A program made the translations under genes and the position numbers. The notes under the pieces are model-generated. The model did no database searches. It saw only the letters and a list, made by a program, of their open reading frames with translations, and was not told where the DNA came from. A DNA stretch of 55,899 bases. Source: UBA7937 sp034419095. GTDB lineage: Bacteria > Chloroflexota > Anaerolineae > UBA7937. This document shows, piece after piece, positions 8,158 to 16,375 of the stretch (its first letter is position 1; each line of letters starts with the position of its first letter). The stretch spans positions 1 through 55,899 of the forward strand of contig DAOULQ010000180.1 in the NCBI GenBank assembly GCA_034419095.1, written 5' to 3'.

Positions 8158-8319
8158 GTGAACTTTCTAAAGGAGAATGAGGGCACGGTGAGTATCGAAT
8201 ACGTGGCCGTGGGAGCCCTGGCGATCCTCTTACTGGTGGGGGTCTTCTCCCGCCTCTACGAGGCGGCCAGAGTTCGGGGCCAGGGAACAGAGGCCGCGGT
8301 CCAGAGCTACCTTCCTTGA
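8158..8319 (+). CDS. flp2: Flp-family pilin 2
   Basis: Encodes 53 residues from a GTG chosen because AAGGAGG lies 9 bases upstream. A farther ATG (8116) would add 14 residues encoded by the hairpin and is unlikely. The leader MNFLKENEG is followed by TVSIEYVAVGALAILLLVGVF, again with Gly at -1, Glu at +5 and Tyr at +6. The tail is short (about 23 residues). It is nearly identical to pilin 1 across the motif but diverges after the helix, so a minor or alternative subunit is likely. Confidence 0.9.
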   Translation: MNFLKENEGTVSIEYVAVGALAILLLVGVFSRLYEAARVRGQGTEAAVQSYLP

Positions 8320-8336
8320 GAGGAAAGGGTGGAAGA

Positions 8337-8498
8337 ATGGTGTGCATACTACTTCGATTCATCGATGATCAGAGGGGAACGGTGAGCATCGAATACGTGG
8401 CCATTGGCGCTTTGATGGCCCTGATGCTCTTGGCGGTGTTATCGCGGATCTTTGACTCCTTGCGTAGCAGCTTGCAGGGGGTGAACAGTGAGCTCTGA
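8337..8498 (+). CDS. flp3: Flp-family pilin 3
   Basis: Encodes 53 residues from ATG 8337, with GGTGGAAG just upstream; a TTG at 8316 is the alternative start. The leader MVCILLRFIDDQRG precedes TVSIEYVAIGALMALMLLAVL, the same class IVb pilin motif as its two neighbours. The leader is more hydrophobic than in pilins 1 and 2. The 3' end overlaps the prepilin peptidase start by 11 bases, so this pilin and its peptidase are probably translationally coupled. Confidence 0.9.
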   Translation: MVCILLRFIDDQRGTVSIEYVAIGALMALMLLAVLSRIFDSLRSSLQGVNSEL

Positions 8499-8970
8499 AG
8501 AACTGCTTCTGAGGGGGCTGATCAGCGCCTTCTTGGTGAGCGGGGCGGTTTGCGATCTGCGAACCAGGGAGGTCCCGCCTCTTCTCACCCTGCCGGCCAT
8601 GGCTCTGGTGGGAGGTCTCCGCTTGCATGAGGGTCGCTATGAACTCTTCGCGAGCTGGCTGGCCATATTCCTCCTCTGGTCGGCGCATTTCTTCGGCGGC
8701 GGGGACGCGAAGATACTGATGGTGGAAACGGCCCTCTTTCCCGGCCCCAGGTTCCTCGTAGCTCTGAGTGTCATCGCGCTGGCGTGTACTGTCCCCATGC
8801 TGGTGCTCAAGTATCGGGGCAGGTCACCGCTGGTCCTGGTCAGGGGTCTCGCCCACAGTGTATGGACGGGGTACCTCTTTCCCACAGGGAGGGAGTTGAA
8901 AGAGGAAGGCCAGCCGACGACATGGATCTTCGCCCTGGCAGGGATAGGCTACGCTTGGCTTCTTTGGTGA
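8488..8970 (+). CDS. cpaA: Prepilin peptidase, A24 family (CpaA/TadV type)
   Basis: Encodes 160 residues from a GTG inside the end of pilin 3. The two aspartate motifs of A24 peptidases are present: CDLRTREVP near residue 22 and FFGGGDAKILM near residue 70. Several membrane helices surround them (LISAFLVSGAV, LFASWLAIFLLWSAHF, FLVALSVIALACTVPML, WIFALAGIGYAWLLW). It lacks the N-terminal methylase domain of PilD, as is usual for the short TadV/CpaA class. It should cleave the three Flp pilins and the pseudopilins on the cytoplasmic side of the membrane. Confidence 0.92.
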   Translation: MSSEELLLRGLISAFLVSGAVCDLRTREVPPLLTLPAMALVGGLRLHEGRYELFASWLAIFLLWSAHFFGGGDAKILMVETALFPGPRFLVALSVIALACTVPMLVLKYRGRSPLVLVRGLAHSVWTGYLFPTGRELKEEGQPTTWIFALAGIGYAWLLW

Positions 8971-8978
8971 GGCTGAAG

Positions 8979-9383
8979 ATGAGAAGAAGGCGAACACATG
9001 AGAAGGGCAGCGTAACCCTGGAAGCGACCTTCTTTCTGGTCCTTTTTGTTCTGAGCTTCTTTGCGGCCGTGGAGCTCGGCAGGGCTCTCTCCATCAAGCA
9101 CTCGATGGATGTGGGGATCTATCGAGCGGCACGGTACCTGTCCATAGACCCGTCAGACCAGTCCACGGCCGAGAGAATGATCCGGGATGAGATTGACAAC
9201 AATCTCCTGGGGGGCGGATACGGGGATCTGGCACGAGTCACGGTGGAGATGCCTTCCACCTCCTTTGGAGCCACCTTCACTGTTCGGGCCGAGGTGGACT
9301 ACCAGGCGACGGTCCCCTTTCTTCCCCTCCCCCTTCGAACGATCGTGGCGGTTCATTCCCAGAATATAGAGAAGTTCCCGTGA
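8979..9383 (+). CDS. tadE: TadE-like pseudopilin
   Basis: Encodes 134 residues from ATG 8979, preceded by GAGGCTGAAG. The open frame extends upstream but that part overlaps the peptidase gene and shows no coding sense. The basic start (MRRRRTHEKG) runs into SVTLEATFFLVLFVLSFFAAVELGRAL, the TadE-like pattern with Glu at +5 after the Gly. Next comes a mixed alpha/beta outer domain ending in IVAVHSQN. TadE-type pseudopilins are processed by the same peptidase and help pilus initiation. The stop overlaps the next start. Confidence 0.82.
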   Translation: MRRRRTHEKGSVTLEATFFLVLFVLSFFAAVELGRALSIKHSMDVGIYRAARYLSIDPSDQSTAERMIRDEIDNNLLGGGYGDLARVTVEMPSTSFGATFTVRAEVDYQATVPFLPLPLRTIVAVHSQNIEKFP

Positions 9384-9907
9384 GCGCAACGCTATCCAAG
9401 GAACGCGGTCAGGCGAGCGTGGCCGGAATCATGGCCACCCTCATCTTCATCCTCATCACGGCGGGCCTGGTAGATCTCTATCGGCTTCAGGAGGTTCGGT
9501 CGTGGGCCTACCAGGCAGCCTCTGACGCCGCTCTGGTGGGGGTGGGTTCGGGACGCGATTATGCTTACTTCATGGCCACAGGCATGATCTCCCTCGATGA
9601 AGGGGTGGCCATCCAAGCGGCCGGGGAGCGGGTCCAGGAGGAGATGGCGGCGAGAGGTATCGTAGAGTACGTGGCCGATATCCGTGCCCTGCCTGATCCG
9701 GAGGGAGGGACCATCCCCGGCTATCCCCCGGTCCCGCGAGCCTCGCAGTGGAACGCCTCCTCGTGGACTGAGAGTGAACCCAGCGTGGGCGTCTTCTTGG
9801 TCGTCCCGGTGGAGACCTACCTCTTCGGCCTGATCAACGGCAACCAATCGATCCAGGTGCACGTCTTCGCCGCGGCTGGCGTGGCCACGGCTTACGGGAG
9901 TAGATAG
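9380..9907 (+). CDS. TadG/TadF-like pilus-associated protein
   Basis: Encodes 175 residues from a GTG overlapping the TadE-like stop (GTGA). The N-terminus KERGQASVAGIMATLIFILITAGLVDLYRL gives a single helix with the Gly-Gln start of TadG-like proteins. It is followed by the AYQAASDAALVGVGSG segment that corresponds to the Q.A.DAA.LA. stretch. The remaining outer domain (ERVQEEMAARGIVEYVADIRAL, VFLVVPVETYLFGLI) is alpha/beta. It pairs with the TadE-like neighbour, as is usual in Tad loci. Confidence 0.75.
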   Translation: MSATLSKERGQASVAGIMATLIFILITAGLVDLYRLQEVRSWAYQAASDAALVGVGSGRDYAYFMATGMISLDEGVAIQAAGERVQEEMAARGIVEYVADIRALPDPEGGTIPGYPPVPRASQWNASSWTESEPSVGVFLVVPVETYLFGLINGNQSIQVHVFAAAGVATAYGSR

Positions 9908-11457
9908 TGAAAGCCATGGGCAGAAGTTCACTCCTCCGGCGGATAGGCTTGGCAGTGGCACTGGTTCTGGCGCTCTTTCTGGGAGCCGCTCTGGCTCAAG
10001 CCCAGACGGGTGCTGACTGGCTCCCCTACCACTTGAGCCCCTTTCAGAACCTGTCCAGCCCCCATTGGGCACAGCATCGTCGGGGAGGAGCCATCGACAT
10101 CATCGGTGGGAGCTGGGTGCGCCTCAGGACCCCGAGTAACACGAGGCGTGCACCTTGGATCGAGCGGCACAACGGCTACGCCGGTGATCAAGGTCGGCTC
10201 TTTCCAACAGCTGGCAACGTTCGGGTCATAGTCCGCTTCCGGTATGGCTTTCCACCAAATGTGGCCGGGTACGGAGTGGATATCTGGGCCGGCGCGGGAA
10301 ACTGTGCCTTTTCGAACCCCAGGTGCCGACACTTCAACGTCTACATGCATCGGGATCTGGGTTTCCGAGCCCGTCTCCTGCCGCGCAACTGGTCGGATGA
10401 GATCTGGCTGGGACCCATCGACACGGCCATTCATACATTGGAGGTCTGGAAGACGGGCGACCGGTGGCGACTGTGGGTGGACGGCGTACTGAGGGGCGAC
10501 CGGGTGAACAGAGGAACCCATCCTGAGCGACCCGATGAGATGATCATGGGGGACTTCACGGTCCAGGCCTGGCGTGGGCGCTATCCGACCCTCAGGGTGG
10601 ACTACGTAGATGTGGATACCGACGCTGGGGTTTGCATAGTGGGGGTCTCACCCCGCAGCCCTCAGCTGGAGGGTACGAACATCACCGTTTACGCGCGGGC
10701 ATGGGACGGGATAGGTGTGGGGAGTTTGCGGTTCTACATCAACAGCGCCACCGACGGGAGTACGTCGGGGAGGTGGTGGAACTTCGCGACCGTCTGGGGT
10801 GGAGGTGGAGCTGAGGTAACCCGCTCCGCTACTCTGGACTGGTCCAGGGCGCCGGGATGGATGCCCAGGACAGGGACTCACCGCCTGGCGGTCAACATGT
10901 ACGCGCCCGATGGAAGCTTGCGCAGGGCATGGAACTGGAGCCCCTGCGCCAACACCAACTATACCTGGACGCCACCTACTCCAACGCCGACGCCTACGGC
11001 GACAGCGACACCGATACCTACTCCTACACCGACACCAACTGCTACCCCTACTCGCACGCCCACACCGACGCCCACGCCTACGGCAACACCCACCCCCACG
11101 CCGACTCCCCGGCCCTCGGAGCTCGTCTTGGAGGCGGACTACCCGTGGCTCGTCTACTACGGGCCTCTCCTGGGCCAGCCTGCGCAGACCCTGCGAGGAT
11201 ACGTGCTCCCTCCACCGCCCGAGGGCACCACGGTGGGAATCGAGGTGACCGAGCCGGGATCTGCCGTTCAGGCGTTTCTCACTTGGACCGACGTGGAAGG
11301 CAACTTCCTCCTTAGCCCGGCCGAGGCAGGGGATCCTTACTTCGGAACGAGGGAACTGGGGACCTGGTCGGCGCAAGCGTCCTTGCCGCAGATCGGGCTC
11401 AGGAGCAACCTGGTCTACTGGGAGGTGCATTGGTTCCCGGTCCATTTGGTGGAGTAG
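9907..11457 (+). CDS. Secreted lectin-like adhesin candidate with Pro/Thr linker
   Basis: Encodes 516 residues, with a GTG overlapping the previous stop by one base. A signal peptide (LAVALVLALFLGAALAQA) is followed by a region at about 33-240. Its strands resemble a concanavalin-like sandwich (VRVIVRFRYG, HTLEVWKTGDRWRLWVDGVL, LRVDYVDVDTDAG). An Ig-like segment follows (SPRSPQLEGTNITVYARAWD). Residues about 355-400 are a Thr/Pro repeat linker, and a final Ig-like domain (LRGYVLPPPPEGTTVGIEV) ends the protein. There is no membrane anchor. Location at the joint of the pilus and secretion genes suggests a surface or pilus-borne adhesin for target cells; that is inference from layout. Confidence 0.6.
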   Translation: MKAMGRSSLLRRIGLAVALVLALFLGAALAQAQTGADWLPYHLSPFQNLSSPHWAQHRRGGAIDIIGGSWVRLRTPSNTRRAPWIERHNGYAGDQGRLFPTAGNVRVIVRFRYGFPPNVAGYGVDIWAGAGNCAFSNPRCRHFNVYMHRDLGFRARLLPRNWSDEIWLGPIDTAIHTLEVWKTGDRWRLWVDGVLRGDRVNRGTHPERPDEMIMGDFTVQAWRGRYPTLRVDYVDVDTDAGVCIVGVSPRSPQLEGTNITVYARAWDGIGVGSLRFYINSATDGSTSGRWWNFATVWGGGGAEVTRSATLDWSRAPGWMPRTGTHRLAVNMYAPDGSLRRAWNWSPCANTNYTWTPPTPTPTPTATATPIPTPTPTPTATPTRTPTPTPTPTATPTPTPTPRPSELVLEADYPWLVYYGPLLGQPAQTLRGYVLPPPPEGTTVGIEVTEPGSAVQAFLTWTDVEGNFLLSPAEAGDPYFGTRELGTWSAQASLPQIGLRSNLVYWEVHWFPVHLVE

Positions 11458-11482
11458 AGATCCTAGAGAGAGGAGCGTTCAA

Positions 11483-11731
11483 ATGGAGGAGATCCGTACC
11501 ATGGCCAGAGATGTTCTCTCCCTCCTTTGGGTGGTGACGGGCATCCTGGTGATGGTGGGCTTCGCGGCCAATTTCGTAGGTCAGCAGGTCCTGACTCTGA
11601 CGGGCAACCCGCTGGGGTTGAGTCGGCTATGGGTACGGGTGGTTGCCATGATCTTCGGTCTTCTACTGGTGATCTTCGCACCGCTCCTGAGCGACTGGGT
11701 GATCCAGACGCTCGTAGCTATGGGCCTATAG
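11483..11731 (+). CDS. Small VirB2-like double-helix membrane protein 1
   Basis: Encodes 82 residues; GAGAGGAG lies 7 bases before the ATG. Two membrane helices (LLWVVTGILVMVGFAANFV and VVAMIFGLLLVIFAPLL) are joined by a short loop, as in VirB2/TrbC-type pilin subunits. The loop TGNPLGLSRLWVRV matches the loop of the next gene (AGSPYGLSQTWVRI), so the two are paralogs. No signal peptide is visible, unlike its neighbour. It opens the type IV secretion part of the operon. Confidence 0.6.
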   Translation: MEEIRTMARDVLSLLWVVTGILVMVGFAANFVGQQVLTLTGNPLGLSRLWVRVVAMIFGLLLVIFAPLLSDWVIQTLVAMGL

Positions 11732-11745
11732 ACTTGGAGGTGACG

Positions 11746-12183
11746 ATGAAAAGAGTAAGGACGATCTTTCCTCTCATCTGCGGAGTTCTCTTGGATCGGA
11801 GAGTGCGGGCTGTGCTACTGATGGTGTGTTACGGGCTGTTGGTGACACTAATCTTTCCCTCAGGAGATGCATGGGCGGCACCCGCCCGACAGGAGGGGGA
11901 TATCGCCGGGGCTCTCGCTGCCCTGGCCAAGAAGGTGATCGACGGCCTGTTGATCGCATCAGGGTTGCTTCTGGCCATCGGATTTGCCACGGGGTTCGTG
12001 CAGGGCCAGATCGCCGTGATGGCCGGGAGCCCCTATGGGCTCTCTCAGACCTGGGTCCGTATCGCGGGCATCGTGCTTTGCTTCCTGGGGGTGGCTTTTG
12101 CGATACCCGCGGCCAACGCCCTGATCGACGCCATCGTCTCTAGTGCGCCCAGTCAGACGATCAATGTGGATGCGCTCAGGTAG
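11746..12183 (+). CDS. VirB2/TrbC-like subunit 2 with signal peptide
   Basis: Encodes 145 residues from ATG 11746, preceded by GGAGGTGACG. A long N-terminal helix (VRAVLLMVCYGLLVTLIFP) ends in AWAAPA, a likely cleavage site. Then an amphipathic stretch and two membrane helices (LLIASGLLLAIGFATGFV, IAGIVLCFLGVAFAIPAANALI) follow. The loop GSPYGLSQTWVRI mirrors that of the gene before. Long signal peptide plus two helices is the VirB2/TrbC pattern. The 3' end overlaps the channel-protein start. Confidence 0.65.
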   Translation: MKRVRTIFPLICGVLLDRRVRAVLLMVCYGLLVTLIFPSGDAWAAPARQEGDIAGALAALAKKVIDGLLIASGLLLAIGFATGFVQGQIAVMAGSPYGLSQTWVRIAGIVLCFLGVAFAIPAANALIDAIVSSAPSQTINVDALR

Positions 12184-14377
12184 AAAGGATACCTCCAGCC
12201 CAGTGGGCAAGGCCTTGATAGTGGCTACCTTGGTCGCCCTTCTTCTCGTATGCCTTCCTGTGGGAACTCCTCCCGCTGCGGCATCTGAGGGGGTTCTATC
12301 GCCCCGCTCATGGCCAGCTGAGGCGCCTCCCCAGCAAGGGTGCGATGAGGGGGACGTCGTGTGTCGCATCCTCCAAGCTCTGAAGGACGGAGTGCTCACC
12401 CTGCAGATGGTGTTCCCGGCTTTCGACCTACGGGTGGCTCTGGAGGAGGCGTTCATCTCCATGCTGGAGGCCAACCTGGAAGGCTTGGCCGATCCCCTGC
12501 GCGCCGCACTAGCCGCGACCGTCTTCTCCTCACCGCAGATAGTCGGGGGCCCTGAGTCGCCCACCATCGAGCGGGCGTGGAGGGAGGTCCGGTGGGTGGC
12601 GGCCCTCTTCTGGCCGATAAGCCTGGCCTTGTTGGGGGCTACCATCGTCTCTCGCAACGCTTTCAGCGTGGGGCTTGCTGATAGCATGGGCGAGGGTGTG
12701 CTGAGGTGGTTCGTGGTGGTGCTTCTGTCGGGCGCGAGCATCTACCTCTGTGATGGCGCTAATCGGATCGCCAACGCCCTAACCATGGCTTTCCTTGCCA
12801 TTCCAGGTGGTGGCCTGGGCCCGGAGGCGTTCATCAACGCCATCGTCAATCTCTTGATCCTGGGGACGGTGGGGATCCTCGGCATGGTGATCCCAGGGGC
12901 TGCCGTGGCCTTTCTCCTCCTCACGCTGGTGATGGCCATAATGGGGTTCCTGATTGTAATGGCGTTGATCCTTCAGTATGTGGCCCGCTACGCCCTCATC
13001 TACGTCTTGGTGGCCATCGCCCCACTGGCTCTCCTGGGGGAGATCTTCCCCATGACCAAGTGGATCTCCAGGAACTGGTTACGGGGCTTCATCCTGGTGG
13101 AGCTCCTTCAGCCCATCAATGCGCTCCTATTTGTCCTGGTTCTCTTGATGGCCCAGGGGGCATGGACGGAGACGGTCAATCCGGTAGGTGTCTTTGTGAG
13201 GTTCGTGGTCGCGGCGGGGGTGCTCAGCCTTCTCCTGACCATCAACTTCACCGTCATCAAGCTGGTCTTCGGGGCCATCAACGAGGTGCGAGAGAGAGCA
13301 ACGAGCACCGTCTCGGGCGTGGTTCGGCTGGCGACGGTGGCAGGTGGAGCGCTCATAGCGGGAGCGGGTTTCGGCGGTGGAGGCGTGGTCGGAGGAGGGG
13401 AAGGCGGGGCTGCCCCCACACTGGGCGGCGTCAGTAGATCCCGTGCGGCGAGCGCTGAGGCCCTGGGCACCGGCCTCCTCCAGAGCGAATCGCGCTTCTT
13501 GAGGAGCATGGGAGCGGGGATACGGACTTGGGGAAGGGAGAGGCTCTTTGGGCTCCGTCGGAAAGAGACCCAAGAAGACTTCGAGGGACGGACAGAAGCC
13601 CTCCGCACCGATCGGGCCAAAAGGGCAGCACTCTTCGAGGGGTTGGAGAAGGAGCGTGACCAGAGGCAGGCAAGAACTCGATTTGGGCGCCAGGCTGCTC
13701 CCCTCATTCGGAGGATGGTAGACCCTGAACTCGACGCTGGCACCCAGGGGCCTATCGAGGAAACCATGTCCCGTCTGGAGAGCGCCTATGGCCCGGAGGC
13801 GTTCTGGCCCAGCGCCCGTGGAGTGGCAGAAGCCATTCGCCAGCACCGCAAGCGGGCTGGCCGGGAAAGTCTGGCCACGATGGCAAGGGGAAGAGGCTTC
13901 CGGAGGGCTGACGGGTTGCAAGGGGATCCCGCAGCCTTCGTGGGAACGGAGATCGAGGAGGCCATTCGTGGACGGCCGGGCCGAGCGGGGGAGAAGTTGG
14001 GCCGACTCTTTCCCGGACCGTTGGAAGGTCAGCCATCTGTCCAGTTGGGCTACCGTAGTCGCCCGGACTACTACGACTTCCAGCGCGGGGCCAGGATCTC
14101 AGATCTTCTGGGGGAGGGGCGGGAGAGCATCGAGGCTCATGGTCTGCTCCACTGGAAGCTCTCCCGGTGGGGCACTGATCTCGCTGAAGAGCTGATGAGG
14201 GCTGCGGAAGATGTCCACGCTCTCTGCCTTGAGGAGGGGTGGGAGGGAGATCCGGGAGGGGCGTTCGTAGAGAGGGTGAACGAGATCGTATCCCGACCCG
14301 AGTTGCTTGGGGTTCTCTCGGAGTCCTCCTTGCCCGCGGCCTGGCGGCGCTACAGCCGCACGCACGCTGGCAGGTGA
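12170..14377 (+). CDS. VirB6/TrbL-like polytopic channel protein
   Basis: Encodes about 735 residues. ATGs at 12143, 12164 and 12170 are in frame; I chose 12170 for the smallest overlap. A signal-like helix (ALIVATLVALLLVCLPV) is followed by an outer segment with Cys pairs. A core of about six helices spans residues 140-380 (LNLLILGTVGILGMVIP-type, MGFLIVMALILQYVARYALIYVLVAIAPLALL, FILVELLQPINALLFVLVLLM). The motif of a long helix, IAPLALLGEIFP, then WISRNWLRGF is typical of TrbL/VirB6 family inner-membrane channels. A Gly-rich break (GAGFGGGGVVGGGEGG) leads to a ~300-residue charged cytoplasmic tail of unknown fold. Confidence 0.75.
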   Translation: MRSGRKDTSSPVGKALIVATLVALLLVCLPVGTPPAAASEGVLSPRSWPAEAPPQQGCDEGDVVCRILQALKDGVLTLQMVFPAFDLRVALEEAFISMLEANLEGLADPLRAALAATVFSSPQIVGGPESPTIERAWREVRWVAALFWPISLALLGATIVSRNAFSVGLADSMGEGVLRWFVVVLLSGASIYLCDGANRIANALTMAFLAIPGGGLGPEAFINAIVNLLILGTVGILGMVIPGAAVAFLLLTLVMAIMGFLIVMALILQYVARYALIYVLVAIAPLALLGEIFPMTKWISRNWLRGFILVELLQPINALLFVLVLLMAQGAWTETVNPVGVFVRFVVAAGVLSLLLTINFTVIKLVFGAINEVRERATSTVSGVVRLATVAGGALIAGAGFGGGGVVGGGEGGAAPTLGGVSRSRAASAEALGTGLLQSESRFLRSMGAGIRTWGRERLFGLRRKETQEDFEGRTEALRTDRAKRAALFEGLEKERDQRQARTRFGRQAAPLIRRMVDPELDAGTQGPIEETMSRLESAYGPEAFWPSARGVAEAIRQHRKRAGRESLATMARGRGFRRADGLQGDPAAFVGTEIEEAIRGRPGRAGEKLGRLFPGPLEGQPSVQLGYRSRPDYYDFQRGARISDLLGEGRESIEAHGLLHWKLSRWGTDLAEELMRAAEDVHALCLEEGWEGDPGGAFVERVNEIVSRPELLGVLSESSLPAAWRRYSRTHAGR

Positions 14378-14384
14378 CTATTCG

Positions 14385-15158
14385 ATGGAGATCCTTTTCA
14401 GAGCGAAGGCTCTGGTCGTGGACCGGTTCTTACGCCGTGGTGGAGAGAAAGTAGAGCTAGTTTCCGCGCCGCGGATAGGTGGAGATCTTCACCACGTAGC
14501 TTCCCGACGCAGTGACTACCTGGTGCTGGCCCTCCGACTCGCTGGGAGATGGGGGAAGGACAAGGGTTCCGTGAAGGAGATCCTGGATGCTCTCTTGCTT
14601 CTTGAAGAGGCCTATGGCACGGAGCGGGTGCTGGCCGCTGTCAAGCGTCCCTTTGCCCTCCTCGCCGCCGTGACGAAGGCATCATCTCTCACCTCGCTGG
14701 CCTCGGAGCGGGGCTTCCCCACAGTGGGGGCCTTCGTGGGCTCTGAGGTGGAGGAGGAGCTTCGGGGGGCCTACGAGGGAGAGGCGGAGGTCATCTTCCG
14801 CCATCCAAGCGCAGGGGAGGGAGTGAGGAAGTCGGCGGTGGCTGGGGAGTATCCCACTTACAGGGACTGGAAGGAGGCGAGCCTGCTTGCGCAAGGGATG
14901 GGACGGATGCATTTCCTTCCCCTCCTCGCCGCTCTCGTTCTCCGCCTGCGCAAAGAGAATCCTGGCACCCTCCGAGCCCTGGTGGAAAGCGCGAAGTGTC
15001 CCAGCCAAGGCTTGGAGAAGGGAGGTGCGACTCAGCTGGGCTCCCGATCGCTGACGAGGTTGCTGGAGCAGACAATCGCTGACTTGGACGAGCAGGATCC
15101 CTCTCCACTGTGGCGGATCCTGAGAAGAGCTCTATCTGGAGGATCTCGAGATGGCTAG
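14385..15158 (+). CDS. Cytoplasmic helical protein of unknown function
   Basis: Encodes 257 residues from ATG 14385, 7 bases after the previous stop; the open frame upstream overlaps VirB6. No signal peptide or membrane helix is seen, and I recognise no family. The sequence is mostly helical and rich in Leu, Glu and Arg (ILDALLLLEEAYGTERVLAAV, FLPLLAALVLRLRKENPG). It overlaps PrgI by 8 bases and lies inside the secretion operon, so an accessory role is likely. Its helical style resembles the tail of the VirB6-like protein, but I cannot show homology. Confidence 0.6.
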   Translation: MEILFRAKALVVDRFLRRGGEKVELVSAPRIGGDLHHVASRRSDYLVLALRLAGRWGKDKGSVKEILDALLLLEEAYGTERVLAAVKRPFALLAAVTKASSLTSLASERGFPTVGAFVGSEVEEELRGAYEGEAEVIFRHPSAGEGVRKSAVAGEYPTYRDWKEASLLAQGMGRMHFLPLLAALVLRLRKENPGTLRALVESAKCPSQGLEKGGATQLGSRSLTRLLEQTIADLDEQDPSPLWRILRRALSGGSRDG

Positions 15159-15654
15159 CATTCGGTTCCCCAGGCGACTCGATTTCGGCTTTCGCCCCTA
15201 CAAGGGGTTGAGCCTGCGACAGATCCTCTGGTTGGTGAGCAGTTTCAGCATCGCCGGCATCCTGGTTCTCAGTCATCTGGGCGGAGCTCACTTGTGGCTC
15301 AGGTTGGCGATGGGAGGGGTCATAGCCGGGACTGGGCTGGTGATCTCCTTCATGCCCCTCTGGGGCAAGCCCTTGGACTCCTGGGTGCCAGCCCTCCTTC
15401 GATTCTACGTATCGCCCCGCCGCCGGGTGTGGCGCAAAGGAGAGACGATATGGGAAGAGATAGGAGAGGAGAGGATCGAATTGGTGACCGGTGAGGAGGC
15501 GGCTCCGGCGGTTCTCTCCCCTCCAGCGATCGCTGTGGAGTACTCTCCGCTGGGTCTCCTCATCGGTTTCTGGATTGTGCTCTCCCTCTCGACACTCATC
15601 GTGTATGGGGCCAAGGGTGGGCTGGCTGATCTGTCGATCTGGGGGTTGTGGTAG
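15151..15654 (+). CDS. PrgI-family (VirB3-like) secretion protein
   Basis: Encodes 167 residues and overlaps the previous gene. The layout is typical of PrgI: a short FPRRLDFGFRPYKGLSLRQ start, two close membrane helices (ILWLVSSFSIAGILVLS, AMGGVIAGTGLVISFMPLW), then GKPLDSWVPALLRFYVSPRR. This corresponds to the known G..LD.W....L.F...PR block. A third helix (LLIGFWIVLSLSTLIVYGA) follows after an insertion. PrgI/VirB3 anchors the VirB4 ATPase at the membrane in single-membrane bacteria, and the VirB4-type genes follow directly. Confidence 0.82.
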   Translation: MASIRFPRRLDFGFRPYKGLSLRQILWLVSSFSIAGILVLSHLGGAHLWLRLAMGGVIAGTGLVISFMPLWGKPLDSWVPALLRFYVSPRRRVWRKGETIWEEIGEERIELVTGEEAAPAVLSPPAIAVEYSPLGLLIGFWIVLSLSTLIVYGAKGGLADLSIWGLW

Positions 15655-15668
15655 GAGGAAGGGGTCTC

Positions 15669-16367
15669 GTGAAGAAGCGGATGGATCTTCCACCGACACA
15701 GGAGCACATCTACCTCAAGGCGATTCTGGATGGGATCACGATCGCTCGGAACGGCACCCTGGCGGTGGTCTTGGAGGTTGGCGCGATCGACATTGCGCTT
15801 CTCGATCGAGACCAGCGTACGGCGAAGATCATGCAGCTGGATGACCTGTGGCGGAGCCTTCGCTTCGAAAACCAGGTCGTCGTCGGTACCAAGAGACAGG
15901 AGATGCGGACCTACCTTCGCTACCTGGAAGAACGCCTCTCGAGATGGGAGGAGGAGATGGAGAGGGTTCAGACGGGTCAGGAAAGGGAAAGGTTGGAACT
16001 TCGTATCGACCTCCTCTACCACCAGATGGCTCATTTGGAGGCCCTGGCCCAGGGGGTGAACGCTCTGGTGAGGACATATCACTGGGTGATCCCCCACAAC
16101 CCGTTCCTGGTGGAGATGCAGCGCCGTGTGACGGGGAGAGAGGTCCTCACGGAGGAGCAGTTCCGGGAGGCACAGCAACTGCTGATGGAACGGGTGCATA
16201 AGGTGGTGCGGGGCCTGGCCCGGATCGGCCTGCCCGCGCGTTTGGAGGACGATGAGGCGATCATCGAGGAGATCCTCCGTTTCTACTTCCCGACTATCCC
16301 AGAGGAGGTCTCGGTGGACTTCCGACTGGTGGCCTCCCCCCTTCTGGGGGTAGGTGAGGAGGCTTGA
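15669..16367 (+). CDS. Separate VirB4/TraC N-terminal-domain-like protein
   Basis: Encodes 232 residues from GTG 15669, chosen for the AGGAGG 10 bases upstream. The pattern HIYLKAILDGITIARNGTLAVVLEVGAIDIALLDRD resembles the first domain of VirB4/TraC-type ATPases, which begins with a short beta-rich segment. After it come charged helices (YLRYLEERLSRWEEEMERV) and the EEQFREAQQLLMERV stretch. No P-loop is present. The VirB4 ATPase comes 9 bases later and starts in the middle of that family's usual N-terminal region, so the two may be halves of one ancestral protein that act together. This is inference. Confidence 0.55.
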   Translation: MKKRMDLPPTQEHIYLKAILDGITIARNGTLAVVLEVGAIDIALLDRDQRTAKIMQLDDLWRSLRFENQVVVGTKRQEMRTYLRYLEERLSRWEEEMERVQTGQERERLELRIDLLYHQMAHLEALAQGVNALVRTYHWVIPHNPFLVEMQRRVTGREVLTEEQFREAQQLLMERVHKVVRGLARIGLPARLEDDEAIIEEILRFYFPTIPEEVSVDFRLVASPLLGVGEEA

Positions 16368-16375
16368 GAGATCCC

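Noticed and set aside
10970..11120. Short tandem repeats in DNA (CCTAC/CCGACGCC-like), seen also at 4440-4555 and 47520-47690
   Set aside because: These code for Thr/Pro linkers, so they are explained by protein sequence and are not CRISPR or satellite repeats.
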